This document shows, one piece after another, positions 8,775 through 16,654 of a stretch of DNA of 64,000 nucleotides; the first letter of the stretch is position 1; each line of letters starts with the position of its first letter. Below the pieces are notes generated by a model. It did not search any database. It saw only the letters and a program-made list of their open reading frames with translations, and was not told the DNA's origin. The stretch covers positions 1 to 64,000 of the forward strand of contig CAMLLW010000004.1 of NCBI GenBank assembly GCA_946481295.1, in the 5' to 3' direction. Source of the DNA: an uncultured Clostridia bacterium. GTDB taxonomy: Bacteria > Bacillota > Clostridia > Lachnospirales > UBA5962. The position numbers and the translations under genes were made by a program.

Positions 8775-10403
8775 TTATATTTCTTCAAAAAAATTTTTAA
8801 TATCTTTTTCTACTGTTTCTATTCCTGAAATATTAAATTTTTCAATTAATAAATCAAGAACATTTTTTGATAAAAATGCTGGTAAAGTTGGACCAAGATG
8901 TATATTTTTAACTCCTAAATATAATAATGATAATAAAACTATAACAGCTTTTTGTTCATACCAAGATATATTATAAATTATAGGTAAGTCATTTATATTT
9001 TCAAGTTCAAAAATTTCTTTTAATTTAAGTGCTACTAATATAATAGAATAACAATCATTACATTGACCTGCATCTAAAACTCTAGGAATTTCTCCTATAA
9101 ATCCTAAATTTAATTTATTATATCTATACTTTGCACAACCTGCAGTAAATATAACTGTTTTTTTAGGCAAAGCTTTTGCAAATTCTTCATAATAAATTCT
9201 ATTATTTTCTCTTCCATCACAACCTGCCATTACTACAAATTTTTCAATATCTCCTTTTTTTATAGCGTCAATAATTTTATCTGATAACTCTAAAACTTGG
9301 TTATATCCAAATCCCCCTAATATTTCTCCAGATTCAATTTCTTTAGGTGGATTACATTTTTTTGCATGTTCTATTATAATACTAAAATCTTTTTTTTCAT
9401 CTATATCTCCAGATATATGTTTACATTCTGGAAAATTAACAGGTCCTGTTGTATAAATTCTATCTTTATAACTTTCTTTTGGTGGAACTATGCAATTTGT
9501 TGTTATAAGTATAGGTCCATTAAATGCATCAAATTCTTCTTTTTGATTACACCATGATCCTCCATAATTTCCTATAAAATTTTTATATTTTTTTAATTTA
9601 GGATAATAATGAGCAGGTAACATCTCTGAATGTGAATAAACATCTATGTTTGAATTTTTTGTTTGCTCTAATAACATTTCTAAATCTCTTAGATCATGTC
9701 CTGAAACTAATATAGCTGGATTATTTCTAACTCCTATATTAACTTTTGTTACAGTAGGATTGCCATAAGTATTAGTATTTGCATTATGTAGTAATTCCAT
9801 AGCTTTTATACCAACTTTACCAGTTTCTAATGTTAAATTTATTAGATAATCTAATGTCAAATTATCATTTATAGTATCTGCTAATGCCTTTTGTATAAAT
9901 TTATCAATTTCATCATCATATTCTAAAAGTATATTTGCATGTCTATAATATGCAGATATACCTTTTACTCCAAAAGTTATTAATTGTCGTAAACTTTTAA
10001 TATCTGGATTTTCAATTTTTTCAAAATGATCTAATTTTGATTTATTTAAAATATAGTTATCACATAGTGAAATTTCTGATAAATTACTTTTATTTGATAA
10101 TTCATTTAATAATTTATTTTTTATTAATAAAGTTTTATTTATTTTATTATTTATATCTTCAATATCAAAATTAACATTTGTAATTGTAGAAAATAAATTT
10201 AAATTTATTAAATCATTTACTTCTTTACTCACTAATTTTTTTTCTTCTCTAAGTGTTGTTGTTATTTCTGATAATCCTTTTGTAATTAAAATTAAAAAAT
10301 CCTGAGCATTTGAAACATCAGCATTTTTCCCACATATTCCACATACTGTACAGCCTTTGTTTTCTTTTGTTTCCTGACATTGATTGCAAAACATTTTATC
10401 CAT
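8775..10403 (-). CDS. hcp: Hydroxylamine reductase / hybrid-cluster protein
   Basis: 542-residue hybrid-cluster protein. It reduces hydroxylamine to ammonia in vitro and acts on nitric oxide in vivo. The N-terminal Cys motif C6-x2-C9-x8-C18-x5-C24 has the spacing known from strict anaerobes such as Desulfovibrio, which bind a [4Fe-4S] cluster there, rather than the spaced form of facultative enterics. Later hybrid-cluster ligand blocks are visible ([27 protein letters not shown], and an IxWYEQKAV segment). ATG start with AGGAGG. It heads an operon with the hemerythrin gene, and a class II Crp/Fnr-type site plus TATAAT lies directly upstream (10445-10487). Confidence 0.95.
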   Translation of the reverse strand: MDKMFCNQCQETKENKGCTVCGICGKNADVSNAQDFLILITKGLSEITTTLREEKKLVSKEVNDLINLNLFSTITNVNFDIEDINNKINKTLLIKNKLLNELSNKSNLSEISLCDNYILNKSKLDHFEKIENPDIKSLRQLITFGVKGISAYYRHANILLEYDDEIDKFIQKALADTINDNLTLDYLINLTLETGKVGIKAMELLHNANTNTYGNPTVTKVNIGVRNNPAILVSGHDLRDLEMLLEQTKNSNIDVYSHSEMLPAHYYPKLKKYKNFIGNYGGSWCNQKEEFDAFNGPILITTNCIVPPKESYKDRIYTTGPVNFPECKHISGDIDEKKDFSIIIEHAKKCNPPKEIESGEILGGFGYNQVLELSDKIIDAIKKGDIEKFVVMAGCDGRENNRIYYEEFAKALPKKTVIFTAGCAKYRYNKLNLGFIGEIPRVLDAGQCNDCYSIILVALKLKEIFELENINDLPIIYNISWYEQKAVIVLLSLLYLGVKNIHLGPTLPAFLSKNVLDLLIEKFNISGIETVEKDIKNFFEEI

Positions 10404-10444
10404 ATATTAAAATTTCCTCCTAATATTTATTATAATAATTTAAA

Positions 10445-10487
10445 ATTATAATTTAATCTAATAATATAGTCTGTAACATATGTTACA
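10445..10487 (-). promoter_or_regulatory. Crp/Fnr-type operator and -10 box of hcp (class II geometry)
   Basis: Perfect 16-bp palindrome TGTAACATATGTTACA at 10472-10487. On the minus strand a perfect TATAAT lies at 10450-10445, so that the palindrome centre sits at -41.5 relative to a start at about 10438. This is the spacing used for class II activation by Crp/Fnr proteins. The GTAAC...GTTAC core resembles the HcpR-type motif described for clostridia. The adjacent Crp/Fnr gene (10495-11160) is the obvious regulator. Confidence 0.8.
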
Positions 10488-10494
10488 AAATAAT

Positions 10495-11160
10495 TTAGGA
10501 GTTAATTTTTAAATTATCTATATCTATTATAGTTATTATATTTTTTTCAACTTTAATTAATCCTTCTCTTTCCATTTTCATTAATTCTCTAGAAATTGAT
10601 GGACGTGTAACACCTACATAATCTGCTAATTCTTCTCTATTAAATTCTAAATATATTTTATTTGAATTTTTATTTTTTTGTAAAAAAAAGTTTATTAATT
10701 TTTGTCTTATTGAAAAACTACCTAAAATTATGTTTTTTTGATTTAAGTAAAATGCTTTCTCTGCAAGTACTTCAATCATATTTCGTGTTAACTTTTTTTG
10801 TATTTCTAATTCACTATTATCTTTATAAAATAATGATTTATTAATTAATAATAATTTTGTATCTTCTAAAGTTATGCAAGAATAATCATAATTATAATTA
10901 TTTATAAATAAGTATACTTCACCAAAAATTGTACCAGTTTCTCTAAAAATATTTACAATCGTTGTTCTACCATTTAAATCAACCTTTTCTATTTTTACTG
11001 ATCCACTTAATAAAATATATATATGTTTTGGTATATCATTTACTTGAAAAATATAAGAAGATTTATTATAAGTTTTTTCATTTATTTCTAATAAATTTAT
11101 CAGTCTATTTATTTCATATTTATTTAAATCTTTAAAAAGTTTACAATTTAAATAATTCAT
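10495..11160 (-). CDS. Crp/Fnr family regulator, likely HcpR-like activator of hcp
   Basis: 221 residues from the ATG at 11160, preceded by GGAGGAGA; an in-frame start 17 codons upstream has no ribosome site. The N-terminal cyclic-nucleotide-binding-type beta barrel spans about residues 15-125 (SYIFQVNDIPKHIYILLSG, then FGEVYLF), followed by a dimerisation helix and a winged-helix DNA-binding domain (REELADYVGVTRPSISREL). Only one cysteine (C6) is near the N-terminus, so there is no Fnr-type [4Fe-4S] ligand set. Haem or another NO sensor, as proposed for HcpR proteins, is possible but cannot be seen. Located directly upstream of hcp, with the predicted target site between the two genes. Confidence 0.85.
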   Translation of the reverse strand: MNYLNCKLFKDLNKYEINRLINLLEINEKTYNKSSYIFQVNDIPKHIYILLSGSVKIEKVDLNGRTTIVNIFRETGTIFGEVYLFINNYNYDYSCITLEDTKLLLINKSLFYKDNSELEIQKKLTRNMIEVLAEKAFYLNQKNIILGSFSIRQKLINFFLQKNKNSNKIYLEFNREELADYVGVTRPSISRELMKMEREGLIKVEKNIITIIDIDNLKINS

Positions 11161-11484
11161 ATTCTCCTCCAAATATAATTTATTATAATATATAACAAAA
11201 TAAAAAAGCACTATTATAAAATTATAATAATGTTCTTGTTTTTGTCTAACTTATATTTAATCTTTATAATTATATCATTATTAAATAAAGAAATAATATA
11301 ATTTATAAAATTTAAATTTATTGTACGATTATACTGTTAAATATTTTTATAATATAAATTCAAAACATTTATGTATATAAAATTTTATTAGTAATAAATA
11401 TATTTAAAATAAGCTTTATTAAAATAAATAAAAAATATATAATATATTTTGCAATTTTATATAATATAGCGAAGGAGTTAATAA
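11161..11484. other. Divergent intergenic region, Crp/Fnr gene and yihY
   Basis: 324 bases, nearly all A/T. A TATAAT on the minus strand at 11182-11187 may serve the regulator gene. An all-A/T inverted repeat of 8-base arms lies at 11212-11229. No ORF or RNA element recognised. Confidence 0.4.
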
Positions 11485-12339
11485 ATGAAAAAAAATTTGG
11501 AAAATATTTTTTTGTTCTCTATGGAAATTTTAAAAGAAATGAAAAGTAATGATCTTATATTCTTTGCAAATAATCTAACATATAAAATGATTTTTTCAAT
11601 TTTTCCATTAATAATATTTTTAATGACAATAATAGGATATTTAGAACTAGATATTTCTTTTTTATTTAATGACTCTGCATTTAATATACCAAAAGAATTT
11701 AGTGATATAATAAATAATTTTTTAATAGAAGTTTTTTATACAAAAAGACCAAAATTATTGCAGATTAGCTTAGCAATAAGTATTTTATCTGCATCTTCTG
11801 GATTTAGATCTTTAATATATGGTATAAACAGAGCTTATGATCAAGAAGAAACAAGAAATATTTTTTTTATAATATTTTTAAGTATAATTCTTGTATTTAT
11901 ATTTGCATTAATAATAATATCTTTTTCTTTGCTTTTTGTTTTTAATGATATAATTATAAAAATATTAAATAATTTTACTCTAATTTCAAATACTATTGAC
12001 GAAATTTATAGAATAACTACTTATTTATCTATATTAGTTATTATGATTATTTCAATAATGTTTATAAATAAAATTTCATTAGCAAAGAAAGTTTCTGTAA
12101 TTTCTTTAATGCCTGGTTCTATATTTACAGTTTTAATTTGGATTATAGCTAGTAAACTATTTAACATTTATATAAATAATTTTTCAAAATTTTCTAATGT
12201 ATACGGTAGTATAGGAAGTATAATTATACTTATAATTTGGTTAAATATAATATCTATTGTTTTTTTATTAGGAACGCAAATAAACTCTCTTATTAACAAA
12301 AAAAATATAAAATTTAAAATTTTTAAAATAAAAAAGTAG
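11485..12339 (+). CDS. YihY/BrkB family inner-membrane protein
   Basis: 284 residues with about six membrane segments and the family blocks NDLIFFANNLTYKMIFSIFP near the N-terminus, ASSGFRSLIYGINRAYD in the middle, and YGSIGSIIILIIWLNI near the C-terminus. The family (once wrongly called RNase BN) has no firmly known role; links to transport and envelope maintenance have been proposed. ATG start with GAAGGAG. Single gene, convergent with the rplT operon. Confidence 0.85.
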   Translation: MKKNLENIFLFSMEILKEMKSNDLIFFANNLTYKMIFSIFPLIIFLMTIIGYLELDISFLFNDSAFNIPKEFSDIINNFLIEVFYTKRPKLLQISLAISILSASSGFRSLIYGINRAYDQEETRNIFFIIFLSIILVFIFALIIISFSLLFVFNDIIIKILNNFTLISNTIDEIYRITTYLSILVIMIISIMFINKISLAKKVSVISLMPGSIFTVLIWIIASKLFNIYINNFSKFSNVYGSIGSIIILIIWLNIISIVFLLGTQINSLINKKNIKFKIFKIKK

Positions 12340-12357
12340 GTCATAACCTACTTTTAT
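12332..12357. terminator. Bidirectional terminator, yihY / rplT
   Basis: Perfect 10-base arms AAAAGTAGGT (12332-12341) and ACCTACTTTT (12346-12355) with a 4-base loop, between convergent genes. Confidence 0.85.
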
Positions 12358-12710
12358 TTTAAATTTGCTTTAGCAGTTTCTGCTAATTTTGCAAATGCTT
12401 TTTCATCTGTTATAGCTAAGTCAGCTAAAATTTTTCTATTAATATCGATACCTGCATTTTTTAAGCCATTCATCATTCTACTATAACTAATACCGTTTAA
12501 TCTAGCAGCAGCATTAATTCTTGATATCCAAAGACTACGATATTCTCTTTTAAGTTGTTTACGACCTCTAAAAGAATTAGCCATTGCTCTCATTACAGAT
12601 TGTTTAGCAATTCTATATTGTCTGCTTCTAGCACCTCTAAAGCCTTTAGCCATTTTTAAAACTTTTTTATGTTTTTTTCTAGCGTTTAAAGCGCCTTTTA
12701 TTCTTGCCAT
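12354..12710 (-). CDS. rplT: 50S ribosomal protein L20
   Basis: 118 residues, standard length. Typical L20 sequence: a basic N-terminal half (KGALNARKKHKKVLKMAKGF) and a C-terminal globular domain ending LAETAKANLK. Early-assembly 23S rRNA binder. In Firmicutes it also binds the leader of its own infC-rpmI-rplT mRNA to repress the operon; that leader is present here (13501-13628). Last gene of the operon, 23 bases after rpmI, AAGGAGG ribosome site. Confidence 0.98.
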   Translation of the reverse strand: MARIKGALNARKKHKKVLKMAKGFRGARSRQYRIAKQSVMRAMANSFRGRKQLKREYRSLWISRINAAARLNGISYSRMMNGLKNAGIDINRKILADLAITDEKAFAKLAETAKANLK

Positions 12711-12733
12711 TATAAAATCCTCCTTAAGTTATC

Positions 12734-12931
12734 TTAGATATATGGTAACATTTTTTTCATTTGTGTGTCCTTGGGTTTATCTACTAAAGTTGATTTTCTA
12801 AGACCTCTTTTTCTCTGAGGACTTTTCGTACCAAGAATGTGTTGTTTATTAGCTTTAGCACGTTTTAATTTTCCACTTCCTGTAGCTTTAAAACGTTTAG
12901 CAGCTGCTCTATTTGTTTTTAACTTTGGCAT
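12734..12931 (-). CDS. rpmI: 50S ribosomal protein L35
   Basis: 65 residues, full length, with the L35 pattern [20 protein letters not shown] and a C-terminal MKKMLPY block. Middle gene of infC-rpmI-rplT. ATG with AAGGAGG. Confidence 0.98.
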   Translation of the reverse strand: MPKLKTNRAAAKRFKATGSGKLKRAKANKQHILGTKSPQRKRGLRKSTLVDKPKDTQMKKMLPYI

Positions 12932-12972
12932 TTTAAATTACCTCCTTAAAATAAGTAATATTATTTTTTTTA

Positions 12973-13482
12973 CTATAATTTAGGTCCAAGAAACATTGCC
13001 ATGCTTCTAGCTTCCATTTTAGGTGCTTTTTCAACTATGCCATATTCAGAAACAGCATTAGCAAAGTCATTTAAAATATCGTAGGCTACGTCTGTATATC
13101 CCATTTCACGACCTCTAAAACGGATACTTACTTTTACTTTATCACCATTTTTTAAAAATTCTAAGGCTTTTTTAATCTTAACGTTAATATCATGGGTATC
13201 GATGTTTGGAGATAATCTAAGCTCTTTTATTGATATAGTTTTTTGTTTTTTACGAGCTTCTTTTTCCTTTTTTTGTTGTTCAAATTTATATTTACTATAA
13301 TTCATTATCTTACAAACTGGTGGTTTAGCACCTGGTGAAATCTTTACTAAATCCAACCCTTGTTGTTCAGCTAGTCTTAAACCTTCTTTATGATGTACTA
13401 TTCCTAACTGTTCTCCATCTGCATTAATAAGTCTTATTTCTTTATCCCTGATTTGTTCGTTAATCATTAACTCGGTAATAAT
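12973..13482 (-). CDS. infC: Translation initiation factor IF-3 (AUU start)
   Basis: IF-3 prevents 50S joining and checks start codons on the 30S subunit. 169 residues. The start needs care: AGGAGGT lies 5 bases before an ATT at 13482, whereas the first in-frame ATG (13467) is about 20 bases away and an ATG far upstream (13536) lies within the leader terminator. An AUU start is the classic IF-3 autoregulation device known in E. coli and Bacillus, so I choose ATT, giving a protein beginning (M)ITELMINEQIRDKEIR. The N-domain has INADGEQLG and GLDLVKISPGAKPPVCKIMNY; the C-domain ends in a MAMFLGPKL block. Confidence 0.92.
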   Translation of the reverse strand: MITELMINEQIRDKEIRLINADGEQLGIVHHKEGLRLAEQQGLDLVKISPGAKPPVCKIMNYSKYKFEQQKKEKEARKKQKTISIKELRLSPNIDTHDINVKIKKALEFLKNGDKVKVSIRFRGREMGYTDVAYDILNDFANAVSEYGIVEKAPKMEARSMAMFLGPKL

Positions 13483-13500
13483 CGAGCACCTCCTATAAAA

Positions 13501-13628
13501 AATAAAAAAAGTGGGCAGCATAAAGCACACCCACATCTATATAAATATTATTAATTTATTTACATATTTATATTATCAACCCTAAGCCTGTGGCAAATAG
13601 GTGAGAAGAGGTGCCTTCTGCTTTTACC
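13501..13628 (-). ncRNA. Ribosomal protein L20 leader (autoregulatory mRNA leader)
   Basis: The transcribed leader upstream of infC holds the conserved blocks GGCACCTCTTCTCACC and GGCTTAGGGTTGATA, followed by a terminator hairpin (GTGGG...CCCAC, 13511-13534) and a U-run just before the infC ribosome site. This is the arrangement of the Firmicutes L20 leader family, in which excess L20 favours the terminator. Recognised from memory of the family; a covariance-model search would confirm it. Confidence 0.85.
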
Positions 13629-13634
13629 TAAAAC

Positions 13635-13663
13635 ATACTAACATATAAAAATATTAGTGTCAA
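13635..13663 (-). promoter_or_regulatory. Promoter of infC-rpmI-rplT
   Basis: On the minus strand, TTGACA (13663-13658), a 17-base spacer and TAGTAT (13640-13635). Predicted start near 13628, exactly where the L20 leader begins. Confidence 0.8.
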
Positions 13664-13708
13664 TACAATATTATTTATAATTCTATTTTTTTAATATAAG
13701 AATTTTAA

Positions 13709-13975
13709 TTAAATGCCTATTATTTTTAAAATTAATTCTACTTGATCTTTCTGTTCTTTAGTTAAAGAATTTAAAAGAAAATTCATTATTGCTATTTTTT
13801 GATCTTCATTTATAGGATTATCTTTATTTAATTTATTATTACACTCCATTACAAGTAACATTACATCTTCTAATCCTTTACCTGGTATTTCCAGAAATAA
13901 ATCTTTAATAGTATTTATTTTTTCTTCTGATACTCCATTAAAAACTTCATTTGAAAGTAATTTATTTAAATCCAT
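13709..13975 (-). CDS. Small helical-repeat protein of the subtilase cluster (unknown)
   Basis: 88 residues, all predicted helix, no cysteine-rich, signal or membrane part. The last 30 residues (IMNFLLNSLTKEQKDQVELILKI) match the helical repeat found twice in its upstream neighbour and again in the protein at 16072: a helix, a turn, a Gln, then an amphipathic helix. The ATG overlaps the stop of the upstream gene by one base (TAATG), so it is translationally coupled to it. Function unknown. Its C-terminus is abrupt; it may be a cap or shortened version of the repeat protein. Confidence 0.75.
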   Translation of the reverse strand: MDLNKLLSNEVFNGVSEEKINTIKDLFLEIPGKGLEDVMLLVMECNNKLNKDNPINEDQKIAIMNFLLNSLTKEQKDQVELILKIIGI

Positions 13976-14463
13976 TATGATCCACCACCTATACTATCTA
14001 ATTTTTGCAATTTTGTCATCATCTCTTTAAATTCAAAAACTTGTAATATTATATCTAACTGTTCTCTTTTACGTTCTTCCATATGTGGTCTAATTGCAAG
14101 TAAAATATTTTTCTGCCAATTTTCACTATCTACTTTTTTTATACTGGCAACAGTATTATTATACTTTTTAAAAAGATTTTGTATTTCCATAATTTTTATT
14201 ATAAATCCTATGTTTTTTTGATATTTATCATCTAAATAAGGTAAAATAGCCTTCATAGTTTTCATATTTCCATCAGATAAATCATCATCAAAATATTCTG
14301 TATTTTCTTTTACTCTGTTATTATTAATATCTCCCATAACTTTCATAACTTCAAAAAGTTTTAAAACTTTTTTCATATCTAAATCATTATTTTCTTTTCC
14401 CATTAATTTAGATAACATTTGCATTCTTTCTAACATACTTTTAAAATCTATTTCTTTTTCCAA
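13975..14463 (-). CDS. Helical-repeat protein of the subtilase cluster (unknown)
   Basis: 162 residues from a TTG at 14463 with AGGTGAT before it. Rich in Met, Lys, Glu and Ile, predicted all-helical and soluble, ending in a short Gly tail. Two copies of a repeat of about 35-40 residues are visible: KAILPYLDDKYQKNIGFIIK (from about residue 69) and LLAIRPHMEERKREQLDIIL (from about 120), each followed by an amphipathic helix. The pattern is roughly A-I-x-P-x-[LM]-x4-[QR]-x2-[IL]-x3-I. The same repeat occurs in the genes at 13709 and 16072, which flank it and the subtilase gene. No family recognised. Confidence 0.75.
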   Translation of the reverse strand: MEKEIDFKSMLERMQMLSKLMGKENNDLDMKKVLKLFEVMKVMGDINNNRVKENTEYFDDDLSDGNMKTMKAILPYLDDKYQKNIGFIIKIMEIQNLFKKYNNTVASIKKVDSENWQKNILLAIRPHMEERKREQLDIILQVFEFKEMMTKLQKLDSIGGGS

Positions 14464-14472
14464 AATATCACC

Positions 14473-14510
14473 TACTTAATTTAAACATATGTATTAAGTA
14501 GTTACTTAAT
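14473..14510. promoter_or_regulatory. Repeated TACTTAAT sites upstream of the helical-repeat operon
   Basis: ATTAAGTA-GT-TACTTAAT forms an 18-bp inverted repeat at 14493-14510, and a further TACTTAAT copy lies at 14473-14480, 10 bases before the TTG start of the downstream gene. It could be an operator pair or an mRNA hairpin. A/T-rich, so only suggestive. Confidence 0.35.
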
Positions 14511-14521
14511 GATAAAGAAAC

Positions 14522-14550
14522 AAAAACCTGCAGTTTACTACAGGTTTTTA
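14522..14550. terminator. Terminator of the Met/Gly-rich peptide gene
   Basis: Arms AAAAACCTG (14522-14530) and CAGGTTTTT (14541-14549) around a 10-base loop, a few bases downstream of the stop at 14557 on the minus strand. Confidence 0.8.
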
Positions 14551-14556
14551 TTTAAT

Positions 14557-14721
14557 TTATTTTGTCTCACAAACTCCTAAACCTGGCCCCATAAACATGC
14601 TCATAATAAGCAATAACATCATCATGTTATCTCCACCAAAAGCACCTGGTCCACAGCCACCAAATCCTCCGAAGAGCATTAACATTATTATTAACATCAT
14701 CATATTATTTCCACCACACAT
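14557..14721 (-). CDS. 54-residue Met/Gly-rich peptide
   Basis: Short ORF with strong support: AAGGAGG 8 bases before the ATG at 14721, and a terminator directly after the stop. The peptide starts MCGGNNMMM and alternates Met/Leu/Ile-rich hydrophobic stretches (LIIMLMLF; MMMLLLIMSMFM) with Gly-rich turns (GGFGGCGPGAFGGDN), ending GVCETK. About a quarter of the residues are Met; Cys are at positions 2, 23 and 51. Two short near-repeat units (Gly-Asp/Asn-Asn-Met-Met-Met followed by a hydrophobic run) suggest internal duplication. It could be a small membrane or self-assembling (spore- or coat-like) protein, or a copper-type Met/Cys metal binder. It is divergent from the subtilase gene. No family recognised. 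Confidence 0.7.
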   Translation of the reverse strand: MCGGNNMMMLIIMLMLFGGFGGCGPGAFGGDNMMMLLLIMSMFMGPGLGVCETK

Positions 14722-14927
14722 ATTACGTGCCTCCTTATACTATAAACATGAATTTGTAAATTAACTTAGTAGTATTTTATGAAGTGTATAAAAAAATATT
14801 GCTAGTCTTGTAAAAATTTTGCACTATTTCGGACACGCTGTAGTATTTTATAAGTTAAGATAGTATCAAAAATAATCTTAAATTCATAAAATATCAGCAA
14901 TAGAACAATTAAGGAAGGTTGTTGTTA

Positions 14928-16082
14928 ATGGATATATTGCAAGTAATTATAGAATGTAATATAGATACAGAAAAAGAAAAAAAAATGAGTTCATTAGGTA
15001 AAATAAAATATAGATTACCTATGATAAATTCTTATGTTCTAGAAATTCCAGAAAGTGCATTGCCTAAAATACAAGCTTTAAGTAATGTAAAATCTATCTA
15101 TAAAACTACTCATATTACAGCTCAAATGCATTCTGCAAGAAAAATAGTAAAAGCATCATATGCTCATAAAAATGGATTTTCTGGCAAAGATATAGGAATT
15201 GCTATTTTAGATACAGGTGTAGGGCCAATAGAAGATTTGAGATTTCCTAAAAATAGAATTATAGCTTTTAAAGATTTTGTTAATAACAAAAGTGAAGCTT
15301 ATGATGATAATGGGCATGGAACTCATGTTGCAGGTATAGCAGCTGGTAATGGATTTTTATCTAATGGTAAGTATATGGGTATTGCACCTGAAGCTAATAT
15401 AATAGGTATAAAAGTATTAGATGAATTTGGTAAAGGTAATTCTGTAGATGTTTTAGCTGGCATTCAGTGGATGATAGATAATAAGGAAAAATATAATATA
15501 AAAATAGCTAATCTCTCTGTTGGTACACCTGATAATGGTATAAATGATCCTCTAGTAAAAGCTGCAGAAATAGCTTGGGAAAATGGAATTGTAGTAAATG
15601 TAGCAGCAGGTAATAACGGTCCTAATCCTAATACAATTACATCTCCTGGAATAAGTAAAAAAGTTATCACTGTAGGCTCAGCAGATGATAACCAAAAAGT
15701 ACAAATTTGGGATGATACTTTAGTTAATTTTTCAGGCAGAGGTCCTACATCAGAATGTATAGTAAAACCCGATTTAGTTGCGCCAGGTTCTAATATAATT
15801 TCTTGTCTAAGTCCAACACCTAATCAACATAAATTAAAAAATAAAGAATTTAATATTATATCTCAAAATTATTTACAACTTAGTGGTACTTCTATGTCAA
15901 CGCCTATTATATCTGGATCTATTGCGTTATTAATACAAAAATATCCTGATTTAAAACCTGATGATATTAAATATATGCTTAAAAAAAGTGTTGATAATCT
16001 TAATTATCCTAAAAATCAGCAAGGTTGGGGACTTATAAATATAGAAAAACTTTTATCTCAGGAGGCTTATCATGTCAGATAA
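14928..16082 (+). CDS. Subtilisin-like serine protease (S8), no signal peptide
   Basis: 384 residues from the ATG at 14928 (AGGAAGG before it; in-frame TTGs at 14919 and 14922 are less likely). Catalytic triad: D95 in ILDTG, H130 in NGHGTH, S322 in SGTSMSTP; oxyanion Asn in AAGNNGP. Residues 1-70 look like an I9-type propeptide/chaperone domain (DILQVIIECNI...YVLEIPESALPKI). No signal peptide or membrane segment, so it resembles cytoplasmic or spore-type subtilases (AprX/Isp, Csp) rather than exported ones. It overlaps the next gene by 11 bases. It is divergent from the Met/Gly peptide gene. Substrate unknown; the co-encoded repeat proteins are candidates as substrate, inhibitor or scaffold. 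Confidence 0.92.
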   Translation: MDILQVIIECNIDTEKEKKMSSLGKIKYRLPMINSYVLEIPESALPKIQALSNVKSIYKTTHITAQMHSARKIVKASYAHKNGFSGKDIGIAILDTGVGPIEDLRFPKNRIIAFKDFVNNKSEAYDDNGHGTHVAGIAAGNGFLSNGKYMGIAPEANIIGIKVLDEFGKGNSVDVLAGIQWMIDNKEKYNIKIANLSVGTPDNGINDPLVKAAEIAWENGIVVNVAAGNNGPNPNTITSPGISKKVITVGSADDNQKVQIWDDTLVNFSGRGPTSECIVKPDLVAPGSNIISCLSPTPNQHKLKNKEFNIISQNYLQLSGTSMSTPIISGSIALLIQKYPDLKPDDIKYMLKKSVDNLNYPKNQQGWGLINIEKLLSQEAYHVR

Positions 16083-16575
16083 TATCTATGAAATAGCTAA
16101 AATGATGCAAAATAAAAATATATTACAAGAAGATTTAAATGAAGCTATTAATCTTATTACAGGTCACTTTCAAAAAAAATATACAAATAAAATATATGAT
16201 GTTCTACAACACAAACAGCAGGAATTTACTAATAACCCTAATGAACATGTAAAACTTTTAAATGCTCTAAAACCTTTTATGCCTGAAACACAACGTCCAA
16301 ATATAGATAAAACAATAAATATGTTAATTATGTTTGATACAATAAATAGTATAAAATCTGAAATAAATCCTAACCAAAATAAAAATATATCATCACCAAA
16401 TTTTGAAAAAAGAGTCTCATCATCATCTCTAAATATGCGAAGCAAAGATTCTGCTATACACGAAGATGGAATTTATGAATTTGATAATAAATGTTTACAA
16501 CAAGAAAGTTTTAAAAAAAAAGAAAATAATTTTGTAAATGAACTTTTTTTAATATTTATAATGTTATGTAGATAA
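16072..16575 (+). CDS. Helical-repeat protein coupled to the subtilase (unknown)
   Basis: 167 residues; the ATG lies inside the subtilase gene's end (11-base overlap) with CAGGAGG before it, so it is coupled. Residues 20-105 hold two helical repeats (EAINLITGHFQKKYTNKI and LLNALKPFMPETQRPNIDKT) of the type seen in the divergent genes at 13709 and 13975. From about residue 110 the sequence becomes Ser/Asn/Lys-rich and disordered, and it ends in a hydrophobic tail (FVNELFLIFIMLCR) that could be a tail anchor. Function unknown. Confidence 0.72.
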   Translation: MSDNIYEIAKMMQNKNILQEDLNEAINLITGHFQKKYTNKIYDVLQHKQQEFTNNPNEHVKLLNALKPFMPETQRPNIDKTINMLIMFDTINSIKSEINPNQNKNISSPNFEKRVSSSSLNMRSKDSAIHEDGIYEFDNKCLQQESFKKKENNFVNELFLIFIMLCR

Positions 16576-16576
16576 T

Positions 16577-16605
16577 TTGACACCAAAATATCTTAATGCT
16601 ATCAT
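16577..16605 (+). promoter_or_regulatory. Promoter of asd-dapA-dapB
   Basis: TTGACA at 16577-16582, a 17-base spacer and TATCAT at 16600-16605, starting right after the previous stop codon. No lysine riboswitch fits in the short leader of about 45 bases. Confidence 0.8.
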
Positions 16606-16654
16606 AAATTATCTGTTACTTCTATTTTAAATAATTTAAAAAAAGAGGGATTTA

